A stretch of 64,000 nt of DNA from Cenarchaeum sp. SB0675_bin_21. GTDB taxonomy: Archaea > Thermoproteota > Nitrososphaeria > Nitrososphaerales > Nitrosopumilaceae. Under the pieces are notes generated by a model, which worked only from the letters and a program-made list of their open reading frames with translations, was not told the origin of the DNA and did not search any database. Numbering within the stretch: position 1 is the stretch's first letter; each line of letters begins with the position of its first letter. Below are positions 17,747 to 26,203 of this stretch, one piece after another. A program made the position numbers and the translations under genes. Where the stretch lies: contig VYCS01000005.1 of NCBI GenBank assembly GCA_009843815.1, forward strand, positions 1 through 64,000. Direction: 5' to 3'.

Positions 17747-20700
17747 GTGAAATATATATGCAAGTTTATGTGGACGTGGTTTGCGTTTGTATTGCTTATC
17801 ATATCTGGAGTGTCTATCCCTGTATTGGCGCTCGAGTACCCTGATTTTGCGCAAGATGCACCCAACTATACATCAAATATAGTACAGTTTGATCCCAGCA
17901 CGTTTCAATCGTATAATCTATACCGTTACATCACAGATACTGGTATAGTGGTGCAGGATGACTCTTGGCCAAATGTACTATTTGGCGCCATGCGTGACAT
18001 AAAACTGACACAGCACAATCAGGCAGCAGATATAGGACATGTTACCGGCTCCACAGTTGCTAATAATATGTACAATGCCACCGGTAGAGGTGTTGTAGTG
18101 GCCGTAGTGGACACGGGCGTGGACTTTTCCAATCCAGACTTGATACATGCAATAGCCAGGGACAAGAACAACTATCCTATGATGCTGGACCCTGACGGGC
18201 AGGGCATAGTGATAACAAATGCAACCTTTGCATCCAACATAGATAACAACGGCATCATACGAAATATCGAAGATATTGGAAATCACACATCAAGAGTGTA
18301 TGTGGATGACACCGGCGTATATCTGGATGTGTACCAACAAGGAGCGGGAACCGAACTAGCTGTATACAATACATTTTACCCACAACTGGGAAGTTCGCCA
18401 ATACTGACAGGTTTGATGGATGATGATTTGAAGATCGGTAACAACAACCGAGACTTTATACGGTCCCAGAGCGGAGTGTATCACTTTGGTGTCGCGCTGT
18501 TACTTAGTGGGAATCAAATTCTGGTGGTACCATTGTTGATAGTGGATTCGCAGACTGCTGGCATATATGATACAATAATACCTGACATATCTACATCCTG
18601 GGCAGACTTTATGCTACGTATAGGCTCAGATGACTCTCCAAGACTAGACTTTGACTTTACTGATGAGACGCCCATCATACTGGGCAGCGGAAATGAAGTA
18701 CTAGTGTATGATCACAATGATGATGGCTATGGAGACTATAGCGCTGGCGTGCTGGGCGCCCGAGTCTTGGATGTATATGGTGCAATATCAAATACTACTA
18801 CCCCTGACGACTACATAACTGGGGCCATAAATGCGACACTACTAGAACCTCTTGATGTGGACGGCAACTATCTGGGTATAATGACTGACTTTGGTTACCA
18901 TGGCACGGCAGTGGCTGGCGTCATATCATCTAGAGGCAGTCAATCGTATGATATATACAATGATACTGAACTTTACACAATTCCAGGGGTTGCTCCTGAT
19001 GCCAAAATATTACCCGTCAAGGCGTTATGGTATGGTAGTGTCGAATACGGCTGGCTGTGGGCTGCTGGTATGGAGAATGATGGTGATGGATGGGAGTACA
19101 CCGGCGAGGAACGCGCTCATATAATAACTAACAGCTGGGGAGTACCTACATTTCCCAATGTAGAGGAGGCGCCCGGCTATGACCAGCTATCTACATTAGC
19201 CAACATATTGACCACGCCCGGCGCCCTGCATCAGAACTATCCTGGTGTAGTAATGATAGCCAGCGCCGGAAATGCAGGTCACGGATATGGTACCATCAGC
19301 TTACCTGGCGCTGCATCATTGGTATTATCGGCCGGAGCGAGCACCAGCTCTGCATACGTAAACACTCCGATATTTGAGGGACAGCCTCGATTTGGTAACT
19401 CTACCATACATGATAATCATTTGGTGGACTTTTCCAGTAGGGGTCCGGGTATAATAGGTGATACAAAACCAGATCTGGTATCCATGGGAGCTTATGGTTT
19501 CTCACTTGGTATGGTAACCAAAACTGATGTAGACTCCGAAGACGAACCATACAGACTATTTGGAGGTACATCCATGTCTGCACCCCTGATTGCTGGAGTC
19601 GCTGCCATTATAATCGAGCAGCTAACAACAAACGACATGCCGTATACGCCATTTACAATAAAGAATATACTAATGTCAACTGCCAACGACATGGGAAATG
19701 ACCCCCTTGTACAGGGGGCCGGACTTGTAAATGCAACCAGAGCATCTGAGTATGTGGCCGGCGATGGGCCGTTCCTGGTCACTAATGATATGTCGTATAC
19801 AAACATTCGTGAGGCAACACTACCTGCCATCCAGTCATTGAACAATACAATATTTGGAATTGATCATATTGCAGTACCGCCAAAGTCGTATCCCATGAAT
19901 AGTTGGTTTGCTGGCCATCTACAACATAACCAAAAGAGTGCAACTACATTTACAGTAACAAATCCCACAGACCTACCCATCACAATACAGGTACAACCAC
20001 AGACCGTCTCAATATTACAGCAAGGAGATGTGAATCTAACCACCATACCCCGCCAACAAGATATTGTAATGAACGATGATGGTGTATATGCCCCCAATTA
20101 CGTACTGTTGTCGGATGTACGACAGACATCAACACTATCTGAGATATTTGCTCCCAACGACATACCAGAGTCCTCACTCTTGGTCTTGAATGTCAACTTT
20201 GACTTTGATGAATTTCTAAACTCTACTGCAGATGTATTCGCCGATGACTTTGTAATATCCTCATTATATCTATACGACTGGATTGATCGTAACGGCGATG
20301 GCGAGATAGAGGCTGGCGAGCTGGCCATGGTGAATAGAGCTGGAAATTGGGGAACTGTCCAAGAGATGAGAGTATCACATCCGCATCAGATATTTGACGG
20401 CATACCCGTTGTGGGGGTATACCCGGTACCTGTAAAGGCATCATACTGGCGTGGGATTACCGATGTCAACGCCACTGCCATGGACTATACAATTACCGCC
20501 ACATACTATGATAGGGTACACTGGCCGGATGTGTGGCTGGAGTCCAGCAGTATTGTGGTGCCTCCACAGTCCGAATATACAATAAACGCTGCCATCTCGG
20601 TTCCGCCCAACGTGGACAGCGGCATATATCAGGGATTTGTCACGTTCATGTCAGATACACATACAGTAAACGTACCTGTGTCATATGCTGTCACGCAACC

Positions 20701-21181
20701 AGTTACAGATGGTATGATACACCTTGTATCGGGCAATGATGACAATGATACACTACTGTACTCACCTGGAATGGTACGGGGTTCATTTGATATGTCCGGG
20801 CGATACATGGCCGGAGAGTGGCGCCACCAATATGTGGATGTGCCCGAGAATGTCACCTCGGGTGTGATAGAGGTATCCTGGCAGTCCAATAATACCAGTA
20901 TAGGAGTCTTTGTTGTAAGTCCTGAAGGAGACATAGTACAGAGTAATGCCAATCCGGGTGTCTTTGGACACTTTGCAGGCTGGCCTTCGGATGACTGGCT
21001 AGGATATAGCGTATTTAGCGAGGGTGGCGGATTCTTCCCGGTCAGCGGATGGAACGACACATCTACTACATTTAGTGTATTGATTGACGAGCCTGGCATA
21101 TACTCGATAATGACTCATACAACACTATATGGAGGAGAGTCTCCTACCGAGCCCATTGTGATAACGGCTAGATTCGACTAG
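17747..21181 (+). CDS. Secreted subtilisin-like serine protease (S8)
   Basis: The protein has 1144 aa and a signal peptide (FAFVLLIISGVSIPVLA). The catalytic triad motifs are all present: Asp in VVVAVVDTGVDFSNPDL near residue 127, His in YHGTAVAGVISS near 385 and Ser in GGTSMSAPLIAGVAA near 610. The oxyanion Asn is in IASAGNAGHG. A long insert between Asp and His (about 250 aa) and a C-terminal half with Ig/Fn3-like beta domains make it larger than a typical subtilase. It could process or degrade proteins at the surface, including S-layer or repeat proteins encoded nearby. The start is GTG at 17747; an ATG at 17768 is an alternative. No C-terminal anchor is visible. Confidence 0.9.
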   Translation: MKYICKFMWTWFAFVLLIISGVSIPVLALEYPDFAQDAPNYTSNIVQFDPSTFQSYNLYRYITDTGIVVQDDSWPNVLFGAMRDIKLTQHNQAADIGHVTGSTVANNMYNATGRGVVVAVVDTGVDFSNPDLIHAIARDKNNYPMMLDPDGQGIVITNATFASNIDNNGIIRNIEDIGNHTSRVYVDDTGVYLDVYQQGAGTELAVYNTFYPQLGSSPILTGLMDDDLKIGNNNRDFIRSQSGVYHFGVALLLSGNQILVVPLLIVDSQTAGIYDTIIPDISTSWADFMLRIGSDDSPRLDFDFTDETPIILGSGNEVLVYDHNDDGYGDYSAGVLGARVLDVYGAISNTTTPDDYITGAINATLLEPLDVDGNYLGIMTDFGYHGTAVAGVISSRGSQSYDIYNDTELYTIPGVAPDAKILPVKALWYGSVEYGWLWAAGMENDGDGWEYTGEERAHIITNSWGVPTFPNVEEAPGYDQLSTLANILTTPGALHQNYPGVVMIASAGNAGHGYGTISLPGAASLVLSAGASTSSAYVNTPIFEGQPRFGNSTIHDNHLVDFSSRGPGIIGDTKPDLVSMGAYGFSLGMVTKTDVDSEDEPYRLFGGTSMSAPLIAGVAAIIIEQLTTNDMPYTPFTIKNILMSTANDMGNDPLVQGAGLVNATRASEYVAGDGPFLVTNDMSYTNIREATLPAIQSLNNTIFGIDHIAVPPKSYPMNSWFAGHLQHNQKSATTFTVTNPTDLPITIQVQPQTVSILQQGDVNLTTIPRQQDIVMNDDGVYAPNYVLLSDVRQTSTLSEIFAPNDIPESSLLVLNVNFDFDEFLNSTADVFADDFVISSLYLYDWIDRNGDGEIEAGELAMVNRAGNWGTVQEMRVSHPHQIFDGIPVVGVYPVPVKASYWRGITDVNATAMDYTITATYYDRVHWPDVWLESSSIVVPPQSEYTINAAISVPPNVDSGIYQGFVTFMSDTHTVNVPVSYAVTQPVTDGMIHLVSGNDDNDTLLYSPGMVRGSFDMSGRYMAGEWRHQYVDVPENVTSGVIEVSWQSNNTSIGVFVVSPEGDIVQSNANPGVFGHFAGWPSDDWLGYSVFSEGGGFFPVSGWNDTSTTFSVLIDEPGIYSIMTHTTLYGGESPTEPIVITARFD

Positions 21182-21184
21182 TAA

Positions 21185-21673
21185 CTAAAACGGCGATACT
21201 ACTGTTGGTGTACCAAGTGCAAAGACTACCGTATACGTCAAGACCCATATGAACAGAAACAGAAAGATATAACTGAATATACCCTGCGTGACAATCTTCT
21301 TTCTGTCTGACTTTGGTAGCGGTATACGCATGGATTTTGCCACAAATATGGTGGCCAGAAACAGTAATGCCATATATCCAATGGCGGCCCAGCGCCTCTC
21401 CTCACCCTCTACGGACTCAAAGATAAAGACGGCTGTCACTCCTGCAACTACTGCTAGTATGATTCGCAGCCAGAACAACTGGTCCAGCTTGCGGTTCTTG
21501 TCTAGCACATCAAAGTCTTTTACATCTGTGGGAGGCAGGGCACCCTCATCTATTGGCTGTGGTTTTGTGATGTCTTCTCCGGGGTCGGCGGGTTGAGGTT
21601 CTTCCTTTTCTATGGGCTTTGAGGGCTTATCGGGAAACCTTGGCGGCGACTTGCGTTTTTTATGTTTGGCCAA
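21185..21673 (-). CDS. Small membrane protein with basic, proline-rich N-terminus
   Basis: The 162-aa protein begins with a Lys/Arg-rich tail (MAKHKKRKSPPRFPDKP) and an acidic proline-rich linker. Three hydrophobic helices follow, around residues 68-87 (LRIILAVVAGVTAVFIF), 95-112 (AAIGYMALLFLATIFVA) and 132-156 (IFSYIFLFLFIWVLTYTVVF). The arrangement resembles small three-helix insertase-accessory proteins, but the similarity is too weak for a call. It converges with the subtilase gene (3 bp between stops) and precedes nothing obviously functionally linked. Confidence 0.7.
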   Translation of the reverse strand: MAKHKKRKSPPRFPDKPSKPIEKEEPQPADPGEDITKPQPIDEGALPPTDVKDFDVLDKNRKLDQLFWLRIILAVVAGVTAVFIFESVEGEERRWAAIGYMALLFLATIFVAKSMRIPLPKSDRKKIVTQGIFSYIFLFLFIWVLTYTVVFALGTPTVVSPF

Positions 21674-21700
21674 TACAAAGTATTATCCTTTGCACTAGTC

Positions 21701-22225
21701 TTAATAGCTTTTGTCTTTTGAGTCTAAACGACGATCCTTTTTTACTGTATGATTGACCTTACCGTGTACGCGTCCAGTTCCCTGACACACCTTGCACGTG
21801 TTTATCTTCTCTATAAAGAGAAATCTACGCGTTATATATCCGCGTCCATCACAGGATGTGCACTTTATTACATTGCTTGATTTTGGTTTGTTCTTCTTTT
21901 GCAGTGCTGCCTGACGTCGGGCGGCCTTACCGGGCTTGTATGGATTGGCTCTGGTCTGACGTGCCGAATTACTCTTCATCGTTCCATCATTGTTGTAATA
22001 CTGTGGATACTCTGTATCTTGTGTGTCTGATTTATCACCAGGCTTGTGCTGTCTTTGTATGTAGTCCCAAGAGTGTCTTATGCGTTGAAGGTGTTCAGCA
22101 GCATCATCAGAGTCATTTCTGTCTGGATGGTACTGCTTTACCAACATACGATACTGCTGCTGGCACTCCTCATATGATGCCCCTCGCCGGACTCCCAACG
22201 TTTCATAAGGATCATAATCACCCAT
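21701..22225 (-). CDS. DnaJ-like J-domain protein with CxxCxGxG zinc motifs
   Basis: The ATG at 22225 starts a J domain immediately (MGDYDPYETLGVRRGAS), with the HPD tripeptide in QYHPDRNDSDD that stimulates Hsp70 ATPase. A charged linker follows, and a C-terminal pair of cysteine motifs, CTSCDGRGYI and CKVCQGTGRV, matches half of a DnaJ zinc-finger domain. At about 174 aa it is far shorter than canonical DnaJ (~370 aa) and lacks the G/F region and substrate-binding barrels. It is probably a specialised co-chaperone, for example in Fe-S or membrane protein assembly. An upstream ATG at 22318 gives an implausible Cys-rich extension. Confidence 0.85.
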   Translation of the reverse strand: MGDYDPYETLGVRRGASYEECQQQYRMLVKQYHPDRNDSDDAAEHLQRIRHSWDYIQRQHKPGDKSDTQDTEYPQYYNNDGTMKSNSARQTRANPYKPGKAARRQAALQKKNKPKSSNVIKCTSCDGRGYITRRFLFIEKINTCKVCQGTGRVHGKVNHTVKKDRRLDSKDKSY

Positions 22226-22422
22226 TATTGTACTACATTTTACACATGATATATTAGTACATGTACTACAAATCCAGAAATTATACACTTGCAGACACAC
22301 CACAATCCCGCCGATCATAAAATTAGCAGCTTAGACACTCATACCATACGCCCAACGTGGCTAGACATTTCATAATGATTAATCTTCTTTACAAACAGTT
22401 CTAGGTCGGATTTGAGGAGTCT

Positions 22423-22456
22423 TTAACGCCTAGTGTCTAAGGTACCTAGGCGTCAA
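22423..22456. repeat. Inverted repeat upstream of the Rieske gene
   Basis: TTAACGCCTAG (22423-22433) and CTAGGCGTCAA (22446-22456) are inverted copies with one mismatch in 11, separated by 12 bp. They lie 67 bp before the Rieske start and could be a dimeric operator. A related CCTAG/CTAGG palindrome occurs near 43126. Confidence 0.45.
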
Positions 22457-22491
22457 CTGGTGCATTTCCACCATTTTGAAAAGAACCAAGA

Positions 22492-22498
22492 TTTATAA
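22492..22498 (+). promoter_or_regulatory. Putative TATA box of the Rieske/cytochrome b operon
   Basis: TTTATAA is centred about 28 bp before the ATG at 22523, so transcription would start at or next to the start codon (leaderless). Confidence 0.5.
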
Positions 22499-22522
22499 CC
22501 AAATCGACTCGTATATATATAG

Positions 22523-23122
22523 ATGGCAGAGGTACAACAAACCGGTGGTCTGTCACGCCGTGATTTTCTAAAACTGATGGGTGCTGCTGGAACGGGATTG
22601 GCGTTTGCACCCTTTGTGCCTTGGGGAAATTTTATGCCGAATCCCAGCGGAGCAACCCTAGAGAAGGTTCCCGTAGAGCTGCCTGATGGTACGCAGGCAA
22701 ATGTAAAGACATTTCCAACCAATTATGCCGAGGTCATTACATATCCCAAGACCGGCGACAGGGTACTAGACGAGGAGGCATTTAGAAAGTGGCAGTTCAT
22801 AAGACTACCAGAAGAGATGGGGGGCTCTGCCAATGATGTATCGGCCTTTAGAGCGTTCTCCATGGTCTGCCTGCATCTGTGGTGTCTGTGGAAGTACTAT
22901 CCATCTGAAGATAAGAAGAGGGGTGAATGCCCATGCCATGGTTCGATATATGATCCCATAACTGGTACTGCTGTGGCCGGACCCGCATCCCTGCAGGCGG
23001 CCCCTTCGGATACATTACCTAAACTGGACTTTGAGGCTGATGCAGATGGCTTCTTGTGGATTCTTCCCCCGGTGTGGGGTATCAATGAAAATGGTGTAGT
23101 AGGATATGGCCGTCTCACTTAG
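22523..23122 (+). CDS. Rieske iron-sulfur protein of a cytochrome bc-type complex
   Basis: The 199-aa protein has a twin-arginine-type N-terminus (LSRRDFLKLMGAAGTGLAFA), typical of Rieske proteins exported folded by Tat. The [2Fe-2S] ligands are in CLHLWC and CPCHGS, each giving Cys and His plus the disulfide Cys. The first motif deviates from the common CTHLGC (Thr to Leu, Gly to Trp), which may shift the redox potential. It transfers electrons from quinol to a blue-copper protein. Its 3' end overlaps the cytochrome b start by 17 bp, and the cupredoxin gene follows, forming a complete electron-transfer cluster. Confidence 0.9.
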   Translation: MAEVQQTGGLSRRDFLKLMGAAGTGLAFAPFVPWGNFMPNPSGATLEKVPVELPDGTQANVKTFPTNYAEVITYPKTGDRVLDEEAFRKWQFIRLPEEMGGSANDVSAFRAFSMVCLHLWCLWKYYPSEDKKRGECPCHGSIYDPITGTAVAGPASLQAAPSDTLPKLDFEADADGFLWILPPVWGINENGVVGYGRLT

Positions 23123-24578
23123 CCGACGAACAGGCGCCGTCGCCTTCTTCTACTGGATATGGGATGGACTGGACAGAACAATATTTACTGCCATAAAGTT
23201 CTCATTTCCGGCTAGGTTTGTGAGCCCCTTTGGCTTTTTGGGGATGCTCACCTTTATCGTATTTGTAATACTTGGAGTCTCCGGGGCTCTGTTGATGTTC
23301 TATTACCAACCTATACTAGATAGAGCATGGGACAGTGTAGAGTTCATCAACAACGAAGTACCATTTGGCTTCCATATACGCAACATTCACTATCATGGCT
23401 CAAACGCAATGGTGCTCTTGGCGGTTCTACACATGTACTATCAATACTTTAGTGGCCGCTACAAGATACGCAACGAAATACTATGGGTTACTGGCGTCAT
23501 ACTAGGTACTGTGACGATACTAGAGGCCTTTACCGGCTATGATATAATATTTAGTGAACGCGCCGAGCTGGCCATCAGCATTGCCGCATCTCTAACTAAC
23601 TCGATACCTGTTGCTGGGCCGCTCATACGCGACGCTATGTTCGGCAGTGGATTCTCGGACTTTGTATTGAGATTCTATGCGCAACATGTCTTTATCTTGC
23701 CTTTGGTGATGTTGGGCCTTATGGCTGTACACTTTCCTAGGTTTCTGGTATTTGATGTCCCGATGGTCTTTGCCATTGGCGGCGCCATAATGTTGACGGG
23801 CGGTGTCTTCCCCATAGATTTAGGCTTCAAGTTCCAACCCAATGTGCCACCGGGAATCACGGTTCCAGAATGGTATCTGACTGGATTGTACGCATTTCTG
23901 CGCACTCAGTATGACAAATTTGTTACCGGCGTGTTGTGGCCCGGTCTCTTCATAGCCTCGTTGCTTTTGGTCCCATTTCTGGACAGATACAAAAAGTTCT
24001 CTTGGAAGGATCGTCCCATGATTACAGCATTTGGTATTACAGGAATTGCGCAGATAATGGTGACCACCTATTGGGGCTTTTACATACCTGCAGACACCAC
24101 CTTGGCACTGGTAGACCGGCTGGTAATAGACCCTGTATTCTTGTATCTTGTAATGATACTCTTGGTTCCGATGAGCTTTGGATTCACGTACATGATGATA
24201 AAACTGGCCAAGGAGGCTGAGCGCAAGGCAAAGCTTGCCAAAGAGAAGGGACCCAAGCAGGTGTCCACAATTCGCCTATCTCAACAGTGGATAAACTGGC
24301 TTGTGGTGGCACTATTGGCATTCCAGGTCTTTTTGAACATAGCTGCGTATAATGCGGCCTTGACTGGCATGAAGAATATCGAGCTCTTCCTGGTGGGCAT
24401 GATAATGATTACCTTTGCTGGGTTCTTCCACCTGTACAGGTATAGCATGAACGAGTCAAAGAAGGCTCCCCCGCCCCCGCCACCAAAGACTGATATGCCA
24501 CAACTGGCTGAGGCCGAAAAGGTACCTGAAGTTGAGTCCGAGAAGGCCGTACCTGAAAAGCCACCCATCACTAAGTAG
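23106..24578 (+). CDS. Cytochrome b (complex III)
   Basis: The 490-aa protein fuses the cytochrome b6-like part with subunit-IV-like helices. Heme-ligand His pairs are visible in FHIRNIHYHGSNAMVLLAV plus HMYYQYFSGRY and in AQHVFILPLVMLGLMAVHF. The Qo-site-like PEWY motif is in GITVPEWYLTGLYAFLR. Around ten transmembrane helices are predicted. The C-terminus carries a proline run and an acidic/basic low-complexity tail (KAPPPPPPKTDMPQLAEAEK onward) that is not part of the core fold. It overlaps the Rieske gene, so translation is coupled. Confidence 0.92.
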   Translation: MAVSLSRRTGAVAFFYWIWDGLDRTIFTAIKFSFPARFVSPFGFLGMLTFIVFVILGVSGALLMFYYQPILDRAWDSVEFINNEVPFGFHIRNIHYHGSNAMVLLAVLHMYYQYFSGRYKIRNEILWVTGVILGTVTILEAFTGYDIIFSERAELAISIAASLTNSIPVAGPLIRDAMFGSGFSDFVLRFYAQHVFILPLVMLGLMAVHFPRFLVFDVPMVFAIGGAIMLTGGVFPIDLGFKFQPNVPPGITVPEWYLTGLYAFLRTQYDKFVTGVLWPGLFIASLLLVPFLDRYKKFSWKDRPMITAFGITGIAQIMVTTYWGFYIPADTTLALVDRLVIDPVFLYLVMILLVPMSFGFTYMMIKLAKEAERKAKLAKEKGPKQVSTIRLSQQWINWLVVALLAFQVFLNIAAYNAALTGMKNIELFLVGMIMITFAGFFHLYRYSMNESKKAPPPPPPKTDMPQLAEAEKVPEVESEKAVPEKPPITK

Positions 24579-24736
24579 TGCCCTCTCCCAAAGAGAGAGA
24601 ATGGTATCAATTCCTTGAAACTATGTCCACCCATAATGCACACCATACATCGTATTATAAGACATCTGAAGCTACATCTGTAAGACACCTTAGTTTTTTC
24701 TAGAAAGATTATATTAGATTGTAAGTACGCAAAAAC

Positions 24737-25204
24737 GTGAGCCAAGTTAGTACTACTAGTCCTGCATATGGTATAGGACTGATTACAGTCATTGTTGGCG
24801 TGGCCGCCAGCTTGGTATTTTATCAAGTATTCTATCTGCCTGAGAGTCTACTAAAGCCCAGCGTTGATGAGCATATACTACATCCGGTAGGCCAAACAGA
24901 GGTAGAGATGATTCTAGGCTCTTCGGATGCCAATCAGGATGCTAACTTTGTTCCAAAGCAACTGAACATACAACTTGGTATAGACAACCACGTAATATGG
25001 AACAATGTGGACGATACTGCGCATACGGTAACTCCTGATCACCGTGTAGAAGACTCATACAGTGGTGAGTTTGGTAGCGATGGGGTCATAATGCCAGGAG
25101 ACTCTTATGAGTTTCTCTTTACAGAGGATGTCGAGACCGGCTACTTTTGCATTCCCCACCCATGGATGACTGGTGAGCTGATCGTAACAAAGCAGAGATT
25201 CTAA
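24737..25204 (+). CDS. Membrane-anchored blue-copper protein (plastocyanin-like cupredoxin)
   Basis: The GTG start at 24737 gives a 155-aa protein with an N-terminal membrane anchor (GLITVIVGVAASLVFYQVFY) and a cupredoxin domain. Type-1 copper ligands are His in DDTAHTVTP and Cys-His in GYFCIPHPWM, with Met as the likely axial ligand. It probably accepts electrons from the Rieske protein and passes them to the terminal oxidase, replacing cytochrome c as is usual in ammonia-oxidising archaea. The 158-bp gap to cytochrome b contains no coding frame and may carry its own promoter. Confidence 0.88.
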   Translation: MSQVSTTSPAYGIGLITVIVGVAASLVFYQVFYLPESLLKPSVDEHILHPVGQTEVEMILGSSDANQDANFVPKQLNIQLGIDNHVIWNNVDDTAHTVTPDHRVEDSYSGEFGSDGVIMPGDSYEFLFTEDVETGYFCIPHPWMTGELIVTKQRF

Positions 25205-25291
25205 GCATTACATGGTTTATTTACTATACGCTGTTCCATATTTGACATTTCAGACATACCTTTATGATACATATACACTAACCATACACGA

Positions 25292-26203
25292 ATGAAGAGA
25301 TTATTGATAACCGGCTCATCGGGCTTTATAGGACACAATCTGACTCAAAAATGTCAGCAGGCCGGCTATGACACATATGGATTGGAGAGACGTACCTCTA
25401 ATCTACCAAATATTATACACGGCGACCTAACTGACTCATCACTATCTGTTGGCGAGCATACCTTTGATTGTGTATTTCACCTTGGTTCTGCAACACCATT
25501 GGAGCGTGACACAAAAAGGCTACATCAAGTAAACGTAGATGGCACCAAAAATCTCTGGAATGCGATATCTGATAAAACCAAATCTCTGATATATGTCTCT
25601 GGTTTAGGCATATACGGCAATGTCAAAGGAACTATATCTGAGTCTACACCATATAACCCAGATACCGAGTTTGCGCGCATGCGCCTAGAGTCTCATGCAT
25701 ATCTGCAAGAGCAGTGCAAAAATTCAGGCATAAAGTTTAGTGCTGCAATTTTTGGTGATGTGTACGGGCCCGGCGGCTGGTTTAAGAATATCATAGTGGA
25801 TAAACTACAGAACAACAACCCATTTCTGATGCCGGGAGGAGGCAAGTACCAAAAGGCATTCTTGAGTGTGGATGATGCTGCCGGGAGCATACTGTCAATA
25901 TATGAGAGCGGACTACAACTGCCACTATACGTGGTGGCCAGTCCAGAGCAGGTTACATTCCGGGAGTTTCTGGAGCATGCTGCCAGACTGCTGAATGTTG
26001 GCCGCCCTCGTTCCATTCCAAAGTTTGCAGCCAAGATGGCTCTGGGCCCTGATCTGGTAAAGCTTCTCTGCACTCCTACATCCGTATCTAATGATGCTAT
26101 ATCGGAGATATACGAATTTGTACACCCACAATTTCAAGCTGGTCTAACTGATACCATACAAAAGTTGCGCAGTGACACATCACTGGACTATAACCAGACT
26201 TGA
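25292..26203 (+). CDS. NAD-dependent epimerase/dehydratase (extended SDR)
   Basis: The 303-aa Rossmann-fold enzyme has the SDR glycine motif ITGSSGFIGHNL at the N-terminus and the acidic GDLTDSSL segment. The usual YxxxK catalytic motif is not seen after YVSGLGIYGN; the expected region reads ARMRLESHAYLQ, so the active-site Tyr/Lys is atypical. Members act on nucleotide sugars or isoprenoid substrates. It converges with the 26180 gene, overlapping by 24 bp at the 3' ends. The substrate cannot be assigned. Confidence 0.8.
   Translation: MKRLLITGSSGFIGHNLTQKCQQAGYDTYGLERRTSNLPNIIHGDLTDSSLSVGEHTFDCVFHLGSATPLERDTKRLHQVNVDGTKNLWNAISDKTKSLIYVSGLGIYGNVKGTISESTPYNPDTEFARMRLESHAYLQEQCKNSGIKFSAAIFGDVYGPGGWFKNIIVDKLQNNNPFLMPGGGKYQKAFLSVDDAAGSILSIYESGLQLPLYVVASPEQVTFREFLEHAARLLNVGRPRSIPKFAAKMALGPDLVKLLCTPTSVSNDAISEIYEFVHPQFQAGLTDTIQKLRSDTSLDYNQT

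Larger units (their letters stand above)
22226..22522. other. Intergenic region upstream of the Rieske gene
   Basis: No coding frame was found on either strand in these 297 bp. It holds divergent promoters, an inverted repeat at 22423-22456 and a TATA box at 22492. Confidence 0.6.
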
